From assembly GCF_034067285.1 (NCBI RefSeq), contig NZ_CP139286.1:1054001-1118000 (forward strand): 64,000 bases of DNA, in the 5' to 3' direction. A program made the position numbers and the translations under genes. The DNA is from Acinetobacter pittii. Its GTDB lineage: Bacteria > Pseudomonadota > Gammaproteobacteria > Pseudomonadales > Moraxellaceae. The notes beneath the pieces were generated by a model. It was not told the origin of the DNA. It was given only the letters and a program-made list of their open reading frames with translations, and ran no database searches. Shown one piece after another: positions 34,717 through 43,674 of the stretch (position 1 is its first letter; each line of letters starts with the position of its first letter).

Positions 34717-36254
34717 ATTGTTTCCAAATCAGGTTGAACTTTGTTGGTGCTTTTGCCCATTAATTTATTCATTGGTTTCTTTAATAAAAATAACACGATT
34801 GCGCCAATAACCAAGGCCAATACACAGCGCATAAATAGGCTAGGTAAATGATTAATACCATCTGCCGATACATGTCCGCCAATTAAACCTGCCATGAGGT
34901 TGCCTAAAGCTGAACCAGTGAACCATAAACCCATAATTTGACTGCGTATGACATCAGGTGCAAGTTTGGTCATGGTTGATAAGCCAATCGGGCTTAAGCA
35001 AAGTTCACCTATGGTAAGAAGAAATAAAGTACCGACTAACCAAAATGGTGAAACTACTCCGCCACGAATAGCAAAATGACTGGCTAAAGTCATAAGCAAA
35101 AAGCCACCTGCTGCGAATAGCAACGCAATAATAAATTTACTTATATAGCTTGGATCTTTATTTGCTTTACCTAGTTTAGCCCATAGCCAAGCTGCTACTG
35201 GAGCAAATATAATAATAAAAAGGGCATTGATTGATTCAAACCATACAGTTGGGATCTCAAATCCAAAAACAATACGATCCGTATAATCTTGGGCAAATAA
35301 AGTAAAAGTTGTGGGTTTTTGTTCGAAAGCTGACCAGAATAGGGCAGATGCTGCTAATAAAACGAAGCAAATAACGATTTTAAATTTTTCATGTTGCTCT
35401 AAATTCAGGAAAAGTAATAAGTAGGCAAAATAAGCAATAATCCCAATGCTAATTCCTACAGTTAAGTAGGTTGCAACAACGACTGGGTTGATGTGAATAA
35501 TCCCAAAGAAAGTTAATCCAATAACCACCGCCACAGCGAATAAAAAGCTAAATACAATTTTAGGCGCATTTTTATTTTCTACGACAGGTTTGCTACAGCT
35601 GTTGGCTTCTTGGCGTAGCTCATTAAAAGTTTGGAGCTGTGGGATAGCTAAAAAGCGGAAAATTAATAAAGCAATGAGCATCCCAATGCCACCAATACCA
35701 AAGCCTAAGTGCCAGCCATAATCGCGAGCTAATAGACCTGTAATGAGCGGGGCAATAAACGAGCCCGTATTAATTCCCATATAAAAAATGGAGAATCCTG
35801 CATCTCGTCTACTATCCTGAGCTTTATATAAGGTTCCGACAATCACTGAAATACAGGTTTTAAATAGACCTGATCCAAGCACAATAAGAACTAAACCGAA
35901 ATAAAAAAAGAATTGATCAAAAATGGTAGTGAGGGCAATTGATAAATGGCCTAGCGCAATAATAATGGAACCGTACCAGACTGATCGTGCCTGACCTAAC
36001 CAGTTATCGGCAATCCAACCACCAAAAACAGTCATTAAATACATAGAGCCGGCAAATAACCCAACAATTGCTGCAGCGGTTGGACGGTCAAGGCCTAAAC
36101 CACCGTCGTTGACCATTGCAATCATATAAAGAACGAGTAAAGGCCGTATACCATAATAAGAAAATCTTTCCCAAAGCTCTGTAAAAAATAAAGTTTTTAG
36201 GGGTTTTGGATGGCCGAAAAAAGCTCTGTCATATTGTTCGATTTCATGCTTCAT
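34713..36254 (-). CDS. POT-family di/tripeptide:proton symporter
   Basis: A 513-residue inner-membrane protein with twelve to fourteen helices. The POT signature ExxERFxYYG appears as ELWERFSYYG, followed by GGWIADNWLGQARSV and FYMGINTGSFIAPL (the PTR2 signature). It is of the DtpA/DtpB/DtpT type; which E. coli paralogue it matches best is not clear. AAGGATTT precedes the ATG. First gene of a two-gene peptide-use operon with the X-Pro aminopeptidase. Confidence 0.94.
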   Translation of the reverse strand: MKHEIEQYDRAFFGHPKPLKTLFFTELWERFSYYGIRPLLVLYMIAMVNDGGLGLDRPTAAAIVGLFAGSMYLMTVFGGWIADNWLGQARSVWYGSIIIALGHLSIALTTIFDQFFFYFGLVLIVLGSGLFKTCISVIVGTLYKAQDSRRDAGFSIFYMGINTGSFIAPLITGLLARDYGWHLGFGIGGIGMLIALLIFRFLAIPQLQTFNELRQEANSCSKPVVENKNAPKIVFSFLFAVAVVIGLTFFGIIHINPVVVATYLTVGISIGIIAYFAYLLLFLNLEQHEKFKIVICFVLLAASALFWSAFEQKPTTFTLFAQDYTDRIVFGFEIPTVWFESINALFIIIFAPVAAWLWAKLGKANKDPSYISKFIIALLFAAGGFLLMTLASHFAIRGGVVSPFWLVGTLFLLTIGELCLSPIGLSTMTKLAPDVIRSQIMGLWFTGSALGNLMAGLIGGHVSADGINHLPSLFMRCVLALVIGAIVLFLLKKPMNKLMGKSTNKVQPDLETI

Positions 36255-36790
36255 TTCAAATCCTTTGAACTGATTGGTAGTTTAGAGAAAACCAAACTTT
36301 TAGTTTGTTTAATTATAAAAAAAAGTTATGTTTCATTTTTTAGATTTTTTTAACTTGAAAAGCAAGTTTGTCATGTATAAAAAAGGTATATAACAAATGG
36401 TAAAAATTAGATCAGAAAAATTATAAGGTGAGGTGGGTTCTATAAAGTTTTTACTGCACCAAAGCTGATCAACTCTCGCTTTAGTACAAAGAACAATAAG
36501 AACAAAATTAGATTAATATTTTAAAGCTTTAGAATTTCAATGGATGAGTATGAACTCATAAACTATTCCATTTTTAAAATATCTATTCAGACGAAGTCTT
36601 TTTAAAGCTCTTATTAGCAAATCATGGGGTATATACCATGGTCTCAGCTCTAGCTTAAAAATTTCATATAAAATAGATTATTATTTTCATGCATTGCAGT
36701 AGGAAGGTCGGCTTTCTATATAAGAAAGTATTATGATCGTGAATGACTGCTAGATATTGATGCGATGATACATATTGGCGCAACAATTTT

Positions 36791-36857
36791 GCACTAAATT
36801 AGGGCGATTGCGAGCTATTCTTGTATGCCATAATTTGAAAATGTCTGAATATGGTGC
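36791..36857 (+). promoter_or_regulatory. Two NtrC-like enhancer sites upstream of glnA
   Basis: GCACTAAATTAGGGC (36791-36805) matches the NtrC consensus GCACCAWWWTGGTGC at 12 of 15 positions. A second site ending ATGGTGC (36843-36857) matches at 11 of 15, with one perfect half. They are about 61 bases apart centre to centre and 110-190 bases before the predicted start, as at E. coli glnA. Confidence 0.5.
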
Positions 36858-36952
36858 ATTTAACTATGCAAACAGTATAATGGGTTCGAGACAAGGGACC
36901 TAAATCATCGATAGTTATAAGCAATTCAATGTTTTAGGTAAGTCTTATAAAG

Positions 36953-36969
36953 TTGGTATGAGAATTGCT
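36953..36969 (+). promoter_or_regulatory. Sigma-54 promoter of glnA
   Basis: TTGGTATGAGAATTGCT has GG (36955-36956) and GC (36967-36968) exactly 10 bases apart and fits TTGGCACG-N4-TTGCW except for two C to T changes. Transcription would begin near 36980, about 50 bases before the glnA ATG. Confidence 0.75.
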
Positions 36970-37029
36970 ATATAAATACCAGCAACTAACACGCACTTAA
37001 CAAGTGCAACAAAATTTCATTGGAGCAAA

Positions 37030-38445
37030 ATGAGCATGGCGAACAAGGTCCTTCAACTCATACAAGAAAGTGGCGCAAAATGGGTCGATTTTCGCTTTAC
37101 TGATACTAAGGGTAAAGAGCAGCACGTAACTTACCCAGCTGATTCTATTGATGAAGATACTTTTGAAGACGGTAAAATGTTTGATGGTTCTTCAATCGCT
37201 GGTTGGAAAGGCATTGAAGCATCTGACATGATTTTACGTCCAGATGCAGAAACTGGTTTCATCGACCCGTTCTTTGCTGAACCAACTGTAGTTGTGACTT
37301 GTGACGTTATTGAACCTTCAACAGGTCAAGGTTATGAGCGTGACCCACGTTCGATTGCTCGCCGTGCAGAAGAATACTTAAAATCTACAGGTATCGGTGA
37401 TACTGCATTCTTTGGTCCAGAACCAGAATTCTTTGTATTTGACGAAGTGAAATGGGACATCGATATGTCTGGCGCTCGTCATACATTAATCGCTGAAGAA
37501 GCTGCTTGGTCTACTGGTAAAGACTACGAGTCTGGTAACTCTGGTCACCGTCCACGTGTTAAAGGCGGTTACTTCCCAGTTCCTCCAGTTGATTCTTCAC
37601 AAGATATGCGTGCAGAAATGTGTGCGAAAATCGAAGACATCATGGGCCCAGGTCGTGTAGAAGTACATCACCACGAAGTTGCTTCTTGCCAATTAGAAAT
37701 TGGTGTGAGCTTCAATACTCTTGTACGTAAAGCTGACGAAGTTCAACAGTTTAAATATGCTGTTTGGAACGTTGCACATCAATATGCAAAAACAGCTACG
37801 TTTATGCCTAAACCAATGGTAGGTGATAACGGTTCTGGTATGCATGTTCATATGTCTATCTCTAAAGATGGCAAGAACTTGTTTGCTGGTGATGAATATG
37901 CAGGCCTTTCAGAAATGGCGTTGTACTTCATCGGTGGTATCATCAAGCACGCTCGTGCATTGAATGCAATCACAAACCCATCTACAAACTCATACAAGCG
38001 TTTGGTTCCTCACTTCGAAGCACCAATTATGCTTGCTTACTCAGCGCGTAACCGTTCTGCTTCTATCCGTATTCCATACGTTTCTAGCCCTAAAGGTAAG
38101 CGTATCGAAGCTCGTTTCCCAGACCCAATGATGAACCCGTACTTAGGTTTCGCTGCATTGTTGATGGCTGGTATCGACGGTATCCAAAACAAGATCCATC
38201 CAGGCGAAGCTGCTGATAAGAACTTGTATGATCTTCCTCCAGAAGAAGAAGCAAAAATCCCAACAGTTGCTCATAGCTTAGATATGGCTCTTGAAGCACT
38301 TCAAGCAGATCACGAATTCTTGTTAAAAGGCGGCGTGTTCACTAAAGAAATGCTTGATGCATACATCGAACTTAAAACTGAAGATGTACGTCGTCTTAAC
38401 ACGACTACTCACCCAGTTGAATTCGATATGTACTACAGCTTGTAA
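37030..38445 (+). CDS. glnA: Glutamine synthetase type I
   Basis: 471 residues; makes glutamine from glutamate and ammonia with ATP, dodecameric in the cytosol. Family motifs: [20 protein letters not shown], the ATP region [36 protein letters not shown] and the adenylylation tyrosine in NLYDLPPEE, so GlnE-type control is expected. GGAG serves ATG 37030 (4-base spacing) or ATG 37036 (10). A sigma-54 promoter and NtrC-like sites lie upstream, implying nitrogen-limited induction. glnL/glnG do not follow, unlike in enteric bacteria. Confidence 0.98.
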   Translation: MSMANKVLQLIQESGAKWVDFRFTDTKGKEQHVTYPADSIDEDTFEDGKMFDGSSIAGWKGIEASDMILRPDAETGFIDPFFAEPTVVVTCDVIEPSTGQGYERDPRSIARRAEEYLKSTGIGDTAFFGPEPEFFVFDEVKWDIDMSGARHTLIAEEAAWSTGKDYESGNSGHRPRVKGGYFPVPPVDSSQDMRAEMCAKIEDIMGPGRVEVHHHEVASCQLEIGVSFNTLVRKADEVQQFKYAVWNVAHQYAKTATFMPKPMVGDNGSGMHVHMSISKDGKNLFAGDEYAGLSEMALYFIGGIIKHARALNAITNPSTNSYKRLVPHFEAPIMLAYSARNRSASIRIPYVSSPKGKRIEARFPDPMMNPYLGFAALLMAGIDGIQNKIHPGEAADKNLYDLPPEEEAKIPTVAHSLDMALEALQADHEFLLKGGVFTKEMLDAYIELKTEDVRRLNTTTHPVEFDMYYSL

Positions 38446-38460
38446 TACATATTTTCGTAA

Positions 38461-38486
38461 AAAAGCCTGCTTATGCAGGCTTTTTT
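38461..38486 (+). terminator. Terminator after glnA
   Basis: AAAAGCCTGC (38461-38470), TTAT, GCAGGCTTTT (38475 on), then T. Confidence 0.93.
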
Positions 38487-38571
38487 ATTGTTCAAAATGT
38501 TGATTGAATTCTCTACGTTTTTTATCAAAAAATTGGGGTAAACTAGGTGCGAGTTTTCATGTGAGCAGATT

Positions 38572-39081
38572 ATGCGTAAACGGCAACCAGTACTTAAACA
38601 GGAAAAGACTTTAAATCCTGAGTTGAAAACATGGTTGTATGCGTCTGGTTCTCTGACCCAACAATTAACTGAGCTTGGTGGTGGCCAGTTCAGTGTAAAA
38701 CCCTTTAAAGAACACTTTCAGCGTTTAACTTTTGCAGATAGCCAATGGATGAATATGTCTCATGCTCACACCTCGTGGGTAAGGGAAACTTATTTATATG
38801 GCTGTGAGGCAGAGCCGTGGGTGAAGGCAAAAAGTATTTTTCCAATTCAAAGCTTACAAAAAAAAGCCCGTATATTTCAGCATATTGGTTCTAAGCCGAT
38901 TGGCTTTTTTTTATTTCAAAGAACCACTCCGCTTTGTGACCGCCGTGTCATTCGTTTACCAGAAGGTTGGACACGGCAAAGTTGCTATACTTGGCATGGA
39001 TGTAAATTTATCGTCCAAGAGACATTCTTACCGGCTTTTGAAGCTTTTTTAAATCAGCAGCACGACAAGGAATTACTATGA
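38572..39081 (+). CDS. ubiC: Chorismate lyase
   Basis: A 169-residue enzyme that splits chorismate to 4-hydroxybenzoate and pyruvate, the first committed step of ubiquinone synthesis. The family marks WVRETYLYG and the later PLCDRRVIRLPEG are present. Its last four bases overlap the ubiA start (ATGA), so the two enzymes of consecutive steps are coupled. Confidence 0.93.
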   Translation: MRKRQPVLKQEKTLNPELKTWLYASGSLTQQLTELGGGQFSVKPFKEHFQRLTFADSQWMNMSHAHTSWVRETYLYGCEAEPWVKAKSIFPIQSLQKKARIFQHIGSKPIGFFLFQRTTPLCDRRVIRLPEGWTRQSCYTWHGCKFIVQETFLPAFEAFLNQQHDKELL

Positions 39082-39956
39082 CGACTGCAACAGGCACAAC
39101 ATGGCGTCAGCGCTTAGAAGCTTATTATTATCTATGTCGATTTGATAAGCCTGTTGGAACAGAACTGGTGTTTTGGCCAACCATGTGGGCACTTTGGGTT
39201 GCAGTAGAGGGGATGCCACCTCTACATATTCTTCTGGCGATGGTATTAGGTACAATTTTTATGCGTGCTGCTGGCTGTGCCATTAATGACTTTGCTGATC
39301 GTAAAGTAGATGGTCATGTAGAGCGTACAAAGACACGTCCTTTGGCAACTGGTGTAATTAGCCCAAGAGAAGCTATATATGTATTTTTAGCTTTAGTATT
39401 TGCGAGTGCTTGTACCTTGTTCTTTTTACCTATAGCAACATTTTACTGTGCATTAGGAGGTTTGGTTCTAGCATTTATATATCCTTTCATGAAACGTTAT
39501 ACCCATTTACCGCAAGTCGTTTTAGGTATGGCATTTTCTTGGGGTATTCCAATGTCATTTACAGCAATGGGTAAGCCTTTAGATATAACGTGTTGGCTGC
39601 TCTATTTTGGTAATTTGGCTTGGACGGTTGCTTACGATACTCAATATGCAATTACTGACCGTGAATATGATTTAAAGATTGGTGTGAAATCTACCGCTAT
39701 TCTTTTCGGTCGATATGACATCCAGATTATTGCACTCCTACAGGTAACGAGTCTTGTTTTGATTGGTTCGGCACTGTATTTAGAAAATATCTTATTTCCA
39801 TGGGCGATCATCGCTTTAGTGATTGTAGCATTCGATTTTATATATCAAACAATGAAAACCAAAGACCGCAATCCTCAAGTCTGCTTTTGGGCATTCCGTC
39901 ACAATCGTTGGGTTGGATTAATCATTTTTCTAGGAATATTTTTAAATTTCATATAG
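39078..39956 (+). CDS. ubiA: 4-hydroxybenzoate octaprenyltransferase
   Basis: A 292-residue membrane prenyltransferase with eight to nine helices. The two Asp-rich motifs are intact: NDFADRKVDGHVERTKTRPL and DTQYAITDREYD. It attaches the polyprenyl tail to 4-hydroxybenzoate made by UbiC, the upstream gene with which it overlaps by 4 bases. In Acinetobacter the tail is normally nonaprenyl, which the sequence does not show. Confidence 0.96.
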   Translation: MTTATGTTWRQRLEAYYYLCRFDKPVGTELVFWPTMWALWVAVEGMPPLHILLAMVLGTIFMRAAGCAINDFADRKVDGHVERTKTRPLATGVISPREAIYVFLALVFASACTLFFLPIATFYCALGGLVLAFIYPFMKRYTHLPQVVLGMAFSWGIPMSFTAMGKPLDITCWLLYFGNLAWTVAYDTQYAITDREYDLKIGVKSTAILFGRYDIQIIALLQVTSLVLIGSALYLENILFPWAIIALVIVAFDFIYQTMKTKDRNPQVCFWAFRHNRWVGLIIFLGIFLNFI

Positions 39957-39976
39957 TAAAAATGACCATGAGGTTG

Positions 39977-40005
39977 AAAAGTGTTCTATGCAGAGCACTT
40001 TTTTT
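39977..40005 (+). terminator. Terminator after ubiCA
   Basis: AAAAGTGTTCT (39977-39987), ATGC, AGAGCACTTTT (39992 on) with one G-T pair, then T. Confidence 0.88.
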
Positions 40006-40066
40006 ATGTCTTAATATTTGTGCATAAAAAATATGCGGAATAAATAACATATAAAAAGGATATTCT

Positions 40067-41524
40067 ATGAAACGGTCAAACATTGCTTTAGCTATAACAT
40101 TATCAATTTCAGCATTATTTCTTACAGCGTGTAATGACGATGATGATAATTACACTGGGATAGATACAAATAAAGCCTATGTCTCTGAAAGTAATTACGC
40201 AATTGATAAAGTTGATAATGCCTCAACGATCAAAGTAATGACTTATAACATGGCAAATGTTCAAGGAAAAACAGCAACTGCTACAGCAATGGTATTGTTT
40301 CCAAAAGCTACACAACCGAAAGATGGTTATCGCGTAGTGGTATGGGAACACGGAACTGTTGGGGTGGGTGATGGTTGCGCACCAAGTAAAAATACAATTA
40401 ATCCGCGATTTAAAATCCTTGCTGAGTCTTTGTTAGCAGCAGGTTATGTGATTGTGGCACCAGATTATGAGGGATTAGGTACACAAGGGGTGCATCCGTA
40501 CTTAAACTTATCAAGTGAGGCAAAATCAGCCTTAGCTGCAGTTAAAGCAGTAAAAGAACATTATGGCGCTCAATTAAAAGGTGACTGGATGTCGATTGGT
40601 CAGTCTCAAGGTGGGCATGCATCTTTGGGAACTGCTGAATTTGCTAATACTGATGCAAGTTATAAAGGTGCTGTAGCTGGTGCACCTGCATCAAGCTTAG
40701 GAACAATTATTCAAATTTATATTGATCCCGCAATGAATCAAGATAGTAATTTTGCAGTTAGTAAGCTAGATCAGGCAATTAGAGCGCGTAGACAGATTGA
40801 TGCAGCGATTGCTGCAGGGCAAATGTCTCCAAATGATCCACTGGCGCTTGCTGTACCTACAATTGATAAAACTGCAGAAGGATATGCCGAATTATTAGCA
40901 TATGCAGCTTTTGCTAGTGCAGGGATTAAAGCACAGCAACCAGACTATGACTTGAAGGCAATTTTTACTTCAGGAGCGGCTGATATTGCAGAATTGGCTT
41001 ATGGTCGTACAGGTGATGATGGTGCATGTTTAAGTTATCCTGCACCAGATAGTGCTAATGGCTTACAAGAAAAGTTTAAAGCGGGAATCTTAGCTTTCTT
41101 GGCTGACCCTGCACATCAAATTACCCAGTACGGTATTGATCTAAATAAATTTAAAGGAGATCAAGTTGTTCAACGCTTCTTGACGGCGACTCAACCTGCG
41201 ACGAATGCTACAGCCGAGAAAGTTATTAAAACACCAGTATTCATTATTCAAGGTGAAAAAGATCAAGCTGTGTTGCCTGTGGTAACGACAAGCTTATTTA
41301 ATAATATGAAAGCTAATGCTGTGAAATTCTTCCCACAAGCCGGCTATGATAAAGGCTATAAGCTAACTATTGTACCGAATGCGACCCATACTCAAGCAAT
41401 CATATGTGAAAATGCCAATGCTGTAGATTTCATTCAAGCTAATATGTCAGCGGGTACGGGTATTGTGCTGACTGATGCACAGAAAGATGCTAGCCAAAGC
41501 CCGCACTGTACAGGTAAGTTCTAA
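40067..41524 (+). CDS. Lipoprotein alpha/beta-hydrolase, secretory lipase (LIP) family
   Basis: 485 residues. A lipoprotein signal ends at Cys22 (lipobox LTAC), followed by an acidic NDDDDN, which avoids inner-membrane retention rules and suggests outer-membrane sorting. The hydrolase core has HG (WEHGTVGVGDGCAPS) and the nucleophile elbow GQSQGG near residue 185; the catalytic acid and the His in PNATHTQAI are plausible. It matches the secretory lipase family best known from fungi and actinobacteria. Cysteines at GDGCAPS, DGACLS, IICEN and SPHCTG may form disulfides. Single gene with its own terminator. Substrate unknown. Confidence 0.83.
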   Translation: MKRSNIALAITLSISALFLTACNDDDDNYTGIDTNKAYVSESNYAIDKVDNASTIKVMTYNMANVQGKTATATAMVLFPKATQPKDGYRVVVWEHGTVGVGDGCAPSKNTINPRFKILAESLLAAGYVIVAPDYEGLGTQGVHPYLNLSSEAKSALAAVKAVKEHYGAQLKGDWMSIGQSQGGHASLGTAEFANTDASYKGAVAGAPASSLGTIIQIYIDPAMNQDSNFAVSKLDQAIRARRQIDAAIAAGQMSPNDPLALAVPTIDKTAEGYAELLAYAAFASAGIKAQQPDYDLKAIFTSGAADIAELAYGRTGDDGACLSYPAPDSANGLQEKFKAGILAFLADPAHQITQYGIDLNKFKGDQVVQRFLTATQPATNATAEKVIKTPVFIIQGEKDQAVLPVVTTSLFNNMKANAVKFFPQAGYDKGYKLTIVPNATHTQAIICENANAVDFIQANMSAGTGIVLTDAQKDASQSPHCTGKF

Positions 41525-41553
41525 GTTTTATTTAACTAGCATTTAGCTTAAGA

Positions 41554-41580
41554 AAAGAGCCTTTATATAGGCTCTTTTTT
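41554..41580 (+). terminator. Terminator after the lipase gene
   Basis: AAAGAGCC (41554-41561), then GGCTCTTT (41570-41577) and T. Confidence 0.9.
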
Positions 41581-41631
41581 ATTATATTGTTACGTAGCTT
41601 AAAATTAATGATGTTCGAGTTTAAATCACTT

Positions 41632-41832
41632 ATGAATCAGCAATCAGTTGAAAAAAAATCTGTTCCTTGGTTATTAATGGGATTAGGTTTACTCATTCCT
41701 TTTCTGATTATAGGGATTCTTTTCTTTGCTGCAAAAAGCGATGCGAAGAATAAAAAACAATACGAACAGCAGCGTTTAGAAATGGCAAAAAGAATCGCTG
41801 AAAAAGAAGCGGTAAATTCTGAAAAGAAATAA
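41632..41832 (+). CDS. Small single-helix membrane protein
   Basis: About 66 residues from ATG 41632 (MNQQSVEKKSVPWLL); ATG 41608/41611 or TTG 41587 would extend it by up to 15 residues, and none has a good ribosome-binding site. One helix (about residues 11-34, PWLLMGLGLLIPFLIIGILFF) is followed by a long charged helix (KSDAKNKKQYEQQRLEMAKR), probably a cytoplasmic coiled coil. I do not recognise the family. Convergent with the DUF2726 gene, 10 bases away. Confidence 0.6.
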   Translation: MNQQSVEKKSVPWLLMGLGLLIPFLIIGILFFAAKSDAKNKKQYEQQRLEMAKRIAEKEAVNSEKK

Positions 41833-41842
41833 CAGCAGCTTG

Positions 41843-42286
41843 TTAATGAATATCCTTTTGTAACTGGCGTATGGTAGGAATATTCGTGTAGCGCTTTACT
41901 AGGTAACCTGCTTCAGTAAGCATTTGATCACGAATACGGTCTTCTTCTACTTTTTCAAGATGGGTAGGGTCATCTAGCTCAATAATAGCAATCACTTCCA
42001 TCTTGTCATTTAGCATGACAAAGTCAGTGACTTTACGGTTGAACTGACTACGAATTTTATAGTCATTACTGGTAATTAAAGCACTAAAAGCCACTTGTGC
42101 TAACACATGATAATTTGGAAAACTTTGTTTTAAACGGATAAACATTTGAGTTTCAAAGTTTGTAATGACAGGACGAGCAAAGAATTTTTGTTTTGGAAAT
42201 AAATAAGGGCGTAAACAAACGAGAAGAAAAATACAGGTGCTTACGCAACCTAAAATAATAAAAAATAAGTGACTCGATTCGAACAT
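41843..42286 (-). CDS. DUF2726 domain protein with N-terminal membrane anchor
   Basis: 147 residues: one N-terminal helix (about 7-28, LFFIILGCVSTCIFLLVCL) then a soluble DUF2726 domain (about 40-140) with VLAQVAFSALI, the KVTDFVMLND strand and IAIIELDDPTHLEKVEEDRIRD. The D-x(n)-E-L-D pattern recalls the restriction-endonuclease-like fold that this domain is thought to share; nuclease activity is not shown. Stands alone between tRNA-Asn genes and a convergent small membrane protein gene. Confidence 0.78.
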   Translation of the reverse strand: MFESSHLFFIILGCVSTCIFLLVCLRPYLFPKQKFFARPVITNFETQMFIRLKQSFPNYHVLAQVAFSALITSNDYKIRSQFNRKVTDFVMLNDKMEVIAIIELDDPTHLEKVEEDRIRDQMLTEAGYLVKRYTNIPTIRQLQKDIH

Positions 42287-42305
42287 GGGAAAGCATCATA
42301 CAAAT

Positions 42306-42335
42306 AAAAACCCACTCATGATGAGTGGGTTTTTA
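42306..42335 (-). terminator. Terminator of the first-position tRNA-Asn gene
   Basis: ACCCACTCAT (42310-42319) and ATGAGTGGGT (42321-42330), with A and T runs outside; usable on both strands. Confidence 0.85.
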
Positions 42336-42342
42336 AGAATCT

Positions 42343-42418
42343 TGGCTCTCCCACCTGGGCTCGAACCAGGGACCTGCGGATTAACAGTCCGTCGCTCTAC
42401 CGACTGAGCTATGGGAGA
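42343..42418 (-). tRNA. tRNA-Asn (GTT), copy 1
   Basis: 76 bases with encoded CCA: acceptor TCTCCCA/TGGGAGA, D arm GCTC/GAGC, anticodon stem CGGAC-TGTTAAT-CCG with anticodon GTT, T arm CCTGG-TTCGAGC-CCAGG, discriminator G. It has its own gap (178 bases) upstream and a terminator downstream. Confidence 0.97.
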
Positions 42419-42562
42419 ATCTGGAAAAGGATTTTAGGCAGGAAAGGGGGCTGGGTCAAGCCTTAATGGCAGAATTAGAGAGAATATCTAATCGTTTGGT
42501 TTAAAAATACTCGAAACGTTGATTTTATTAAAAATAATAAAAGTATTAAATGATAAAAAAGA

Positions 42563-42590
42563 AAAAGCCCACAATAAATGCGGGCTTTTA
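42563..42590 (-). terminator. Terminator between tRNA-Asn copies 2 and 1
   Basis: AAAAGCCC (42563-42570) pairs with GGGCTTTT (42582-42589). It splits the cluster into two transcription units. Confidence 0.8.
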
Positions 42591-42596
42591 GAATCT

Positions 42597-42672
42597 TGGC
42601 TCTCCCACCTGGGCTCGAACCAGGGACCTGCGGATTAACAGTCCGTCGCTCTACCGACTGAGCTATGGGAGA
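42597..42672 (-). tRNA. tRNA-Asn (GTT), copy 2
   Basis: Same 76-base sequence as copy 1, including the acceptor stem TCTCCCA/TGGGAGA. It lies 8 bases from copy 3 and is probably processed from the same precursor. Confidence 0.97.
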
Positions 42673-42680
42673 TTAGTAGA

Positions 42681-42756
42681 TGGCTCTCCAACCTGGGCTC
42701 GAACCAGGGACCTGCGGATTAACAGTCCGTCGCTCTACCGACTGAGCTATTGGAGA
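42681..42756 (-). tRNA. tRNA-Asn (GTT), copy 3, acceptor-stem variant
   Basis: Same as copies 1 and 2 except for a paired change in the acceptor stem: TCTCCAA/TTGGAGA instead of TCTCCCA/TGGGAGA, so the sixth pair is A-T instead of C-G. First gene in its two-gene unit. Confidence 0.97.
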
Positions 42757-42860
42757 ATCTGATGCGCATTTTATGGATGAAATCTAAAACCGTCAATAAG
42801 AATATTAAAGAAAATGAATCGTTTGCTTGATTAATATGCTTTTGTGGTATCAAAAATAAA

Positions 42861-42888
42861 AAAACCACCCGAAATAGGGTGGTTTTTT
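42861..42888 (-). terminator. Terminator of sodB
   Basis: AAAACCACCC (42861-42870), GAAATA, GGGTGGTTTT (42877-42886); A and T runs on both sides make it bidirectional. Confidence 0.93.
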
Positions 42889-42902
42889 ATAAAGAAATAA
42901 AA

Positions 42903-43529
42903 TTATTTCTCTACACCTGCTGGTTGACCTGCAAGTTTTGCATTTGCATAGTCCCAGTTCACAAGGCTTTCTAAGAAAGTTGCGATATATTTAGGACGTA
43001 AGTTACGGAAATCGATGTAGTAAGCGTGTTCCCATACGTCAATTGTTAATACAGCAATTTGACCATGTGCAAGTGGAGTGTCTGCATTAGAAGTTTTAGT
43101 AATAGAAAGTTTACCGTTTACTTCATCAGCAACTAACCAAGCCCAACCTGAACCAAATTGAGTTGTCGCAGCAGCAGTAAATTCTTCTGCAAATTTTTCG
43201 TAGCTACCAAAAGCTTCGTCAATTTTAGCAGCGATTGCGCCAGTAGGCTTACCACCACCATTTGGCTTCATAGAATTCCAGTAGAATGTATGGTTCCAAA
43301 CTTGAGCAGCGTTGTTGAAAATACCAGCTTTAGATGCATCACCAGCAGTTGCTTTGATGATTTGTTCTAAAGTTTTACCTTCAAGGTCAGTTCCTTTGAT
43401 TAAGTTGTTTAAGTTAACAACATAGGTATTGTGGTGTTTGTCGTGATGGTATTCTAAAGTTTCTTTACTAATATGTGGCGCTAAATCATCATAGCCATAT
43501 GGAAGTGCAGGTAAAGTAATGGTTGTCAT
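42903..43529 (-). CDS. sodB: Superoxide dismutase [Fe]
   Basis: A 208-residue cytosolic dismutase. Metal ligands are His28 (EYHHDKHH), His in QVWNHTFYW, and Asp/His in DVWEHAYYID. The Gln in NNAAQVWNH, on the second helix, marks the iron type; manganese enzymes carry it elsewhere. The ATG at 43529 (MTTITLPALPYGYDD) is preceded by AGGAATAGGAAC; a longer in-frame start exists at 43562 but adds no conserved sequence. No signal peptide. Single gene with terminator. Confidence 0.96.
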   Translation of the reverse strand: MTTITLPALPYGYDDLAPHISKETLEYHHDKHHNTYVVNLNNLIKGTDLEGKTLEQIIKATAGDASKAGIFNNAAQVWNHTFYWNSMKPNGGGKPTGAIAAKIDEAFGSYEKFAEEFTAAATTQFGSGWAWLVADEVNGKLSITKTSNADTPLAHGQIAVLTIDVWEHAYYIDFRNLRPKYIATFLESLVNWDYANAKLAGQPAGVEK

Positions 43530-43674
43530 GTTCCTATTCCTTGCATTTGCTGGGTTATACAATTAAGTGGCTCTATTGTAAATGATTCTGGTCACAATAG
43601 GGCATCGTTTTAAAGAACTATACACAATAAAGATCTAATTAATACGCATAACACAGATTGAAAAAAAGACTTAA

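Larger units (their letters stand above)
36255..37029. other. 775-base gap between the peptide operon and glnA
   Basis: No gene is evident on either strand. The left half, up to about 36760, is AT-rich and contains only a short palindrome (GGTATATACC, 36628-36637). The right part is the glnA control region. Confidence 0.7.

Noticed and set aside
36775..36793. TTGGCG...TTTTGCAC upstream of glnA as a sigma-54 promoter
   Set aside because: The GG and GC elements are 12 bases apart instead of 10; the site at 36953-36969 fits exactly.
42343..42756. Three near-identical 76-base repeats as a CRISPR-like or other repeat array
   Set aside because: Each folds into a full tRNA-Asn cloverleaf, and the spacers are uneven (178 and 8 bases).
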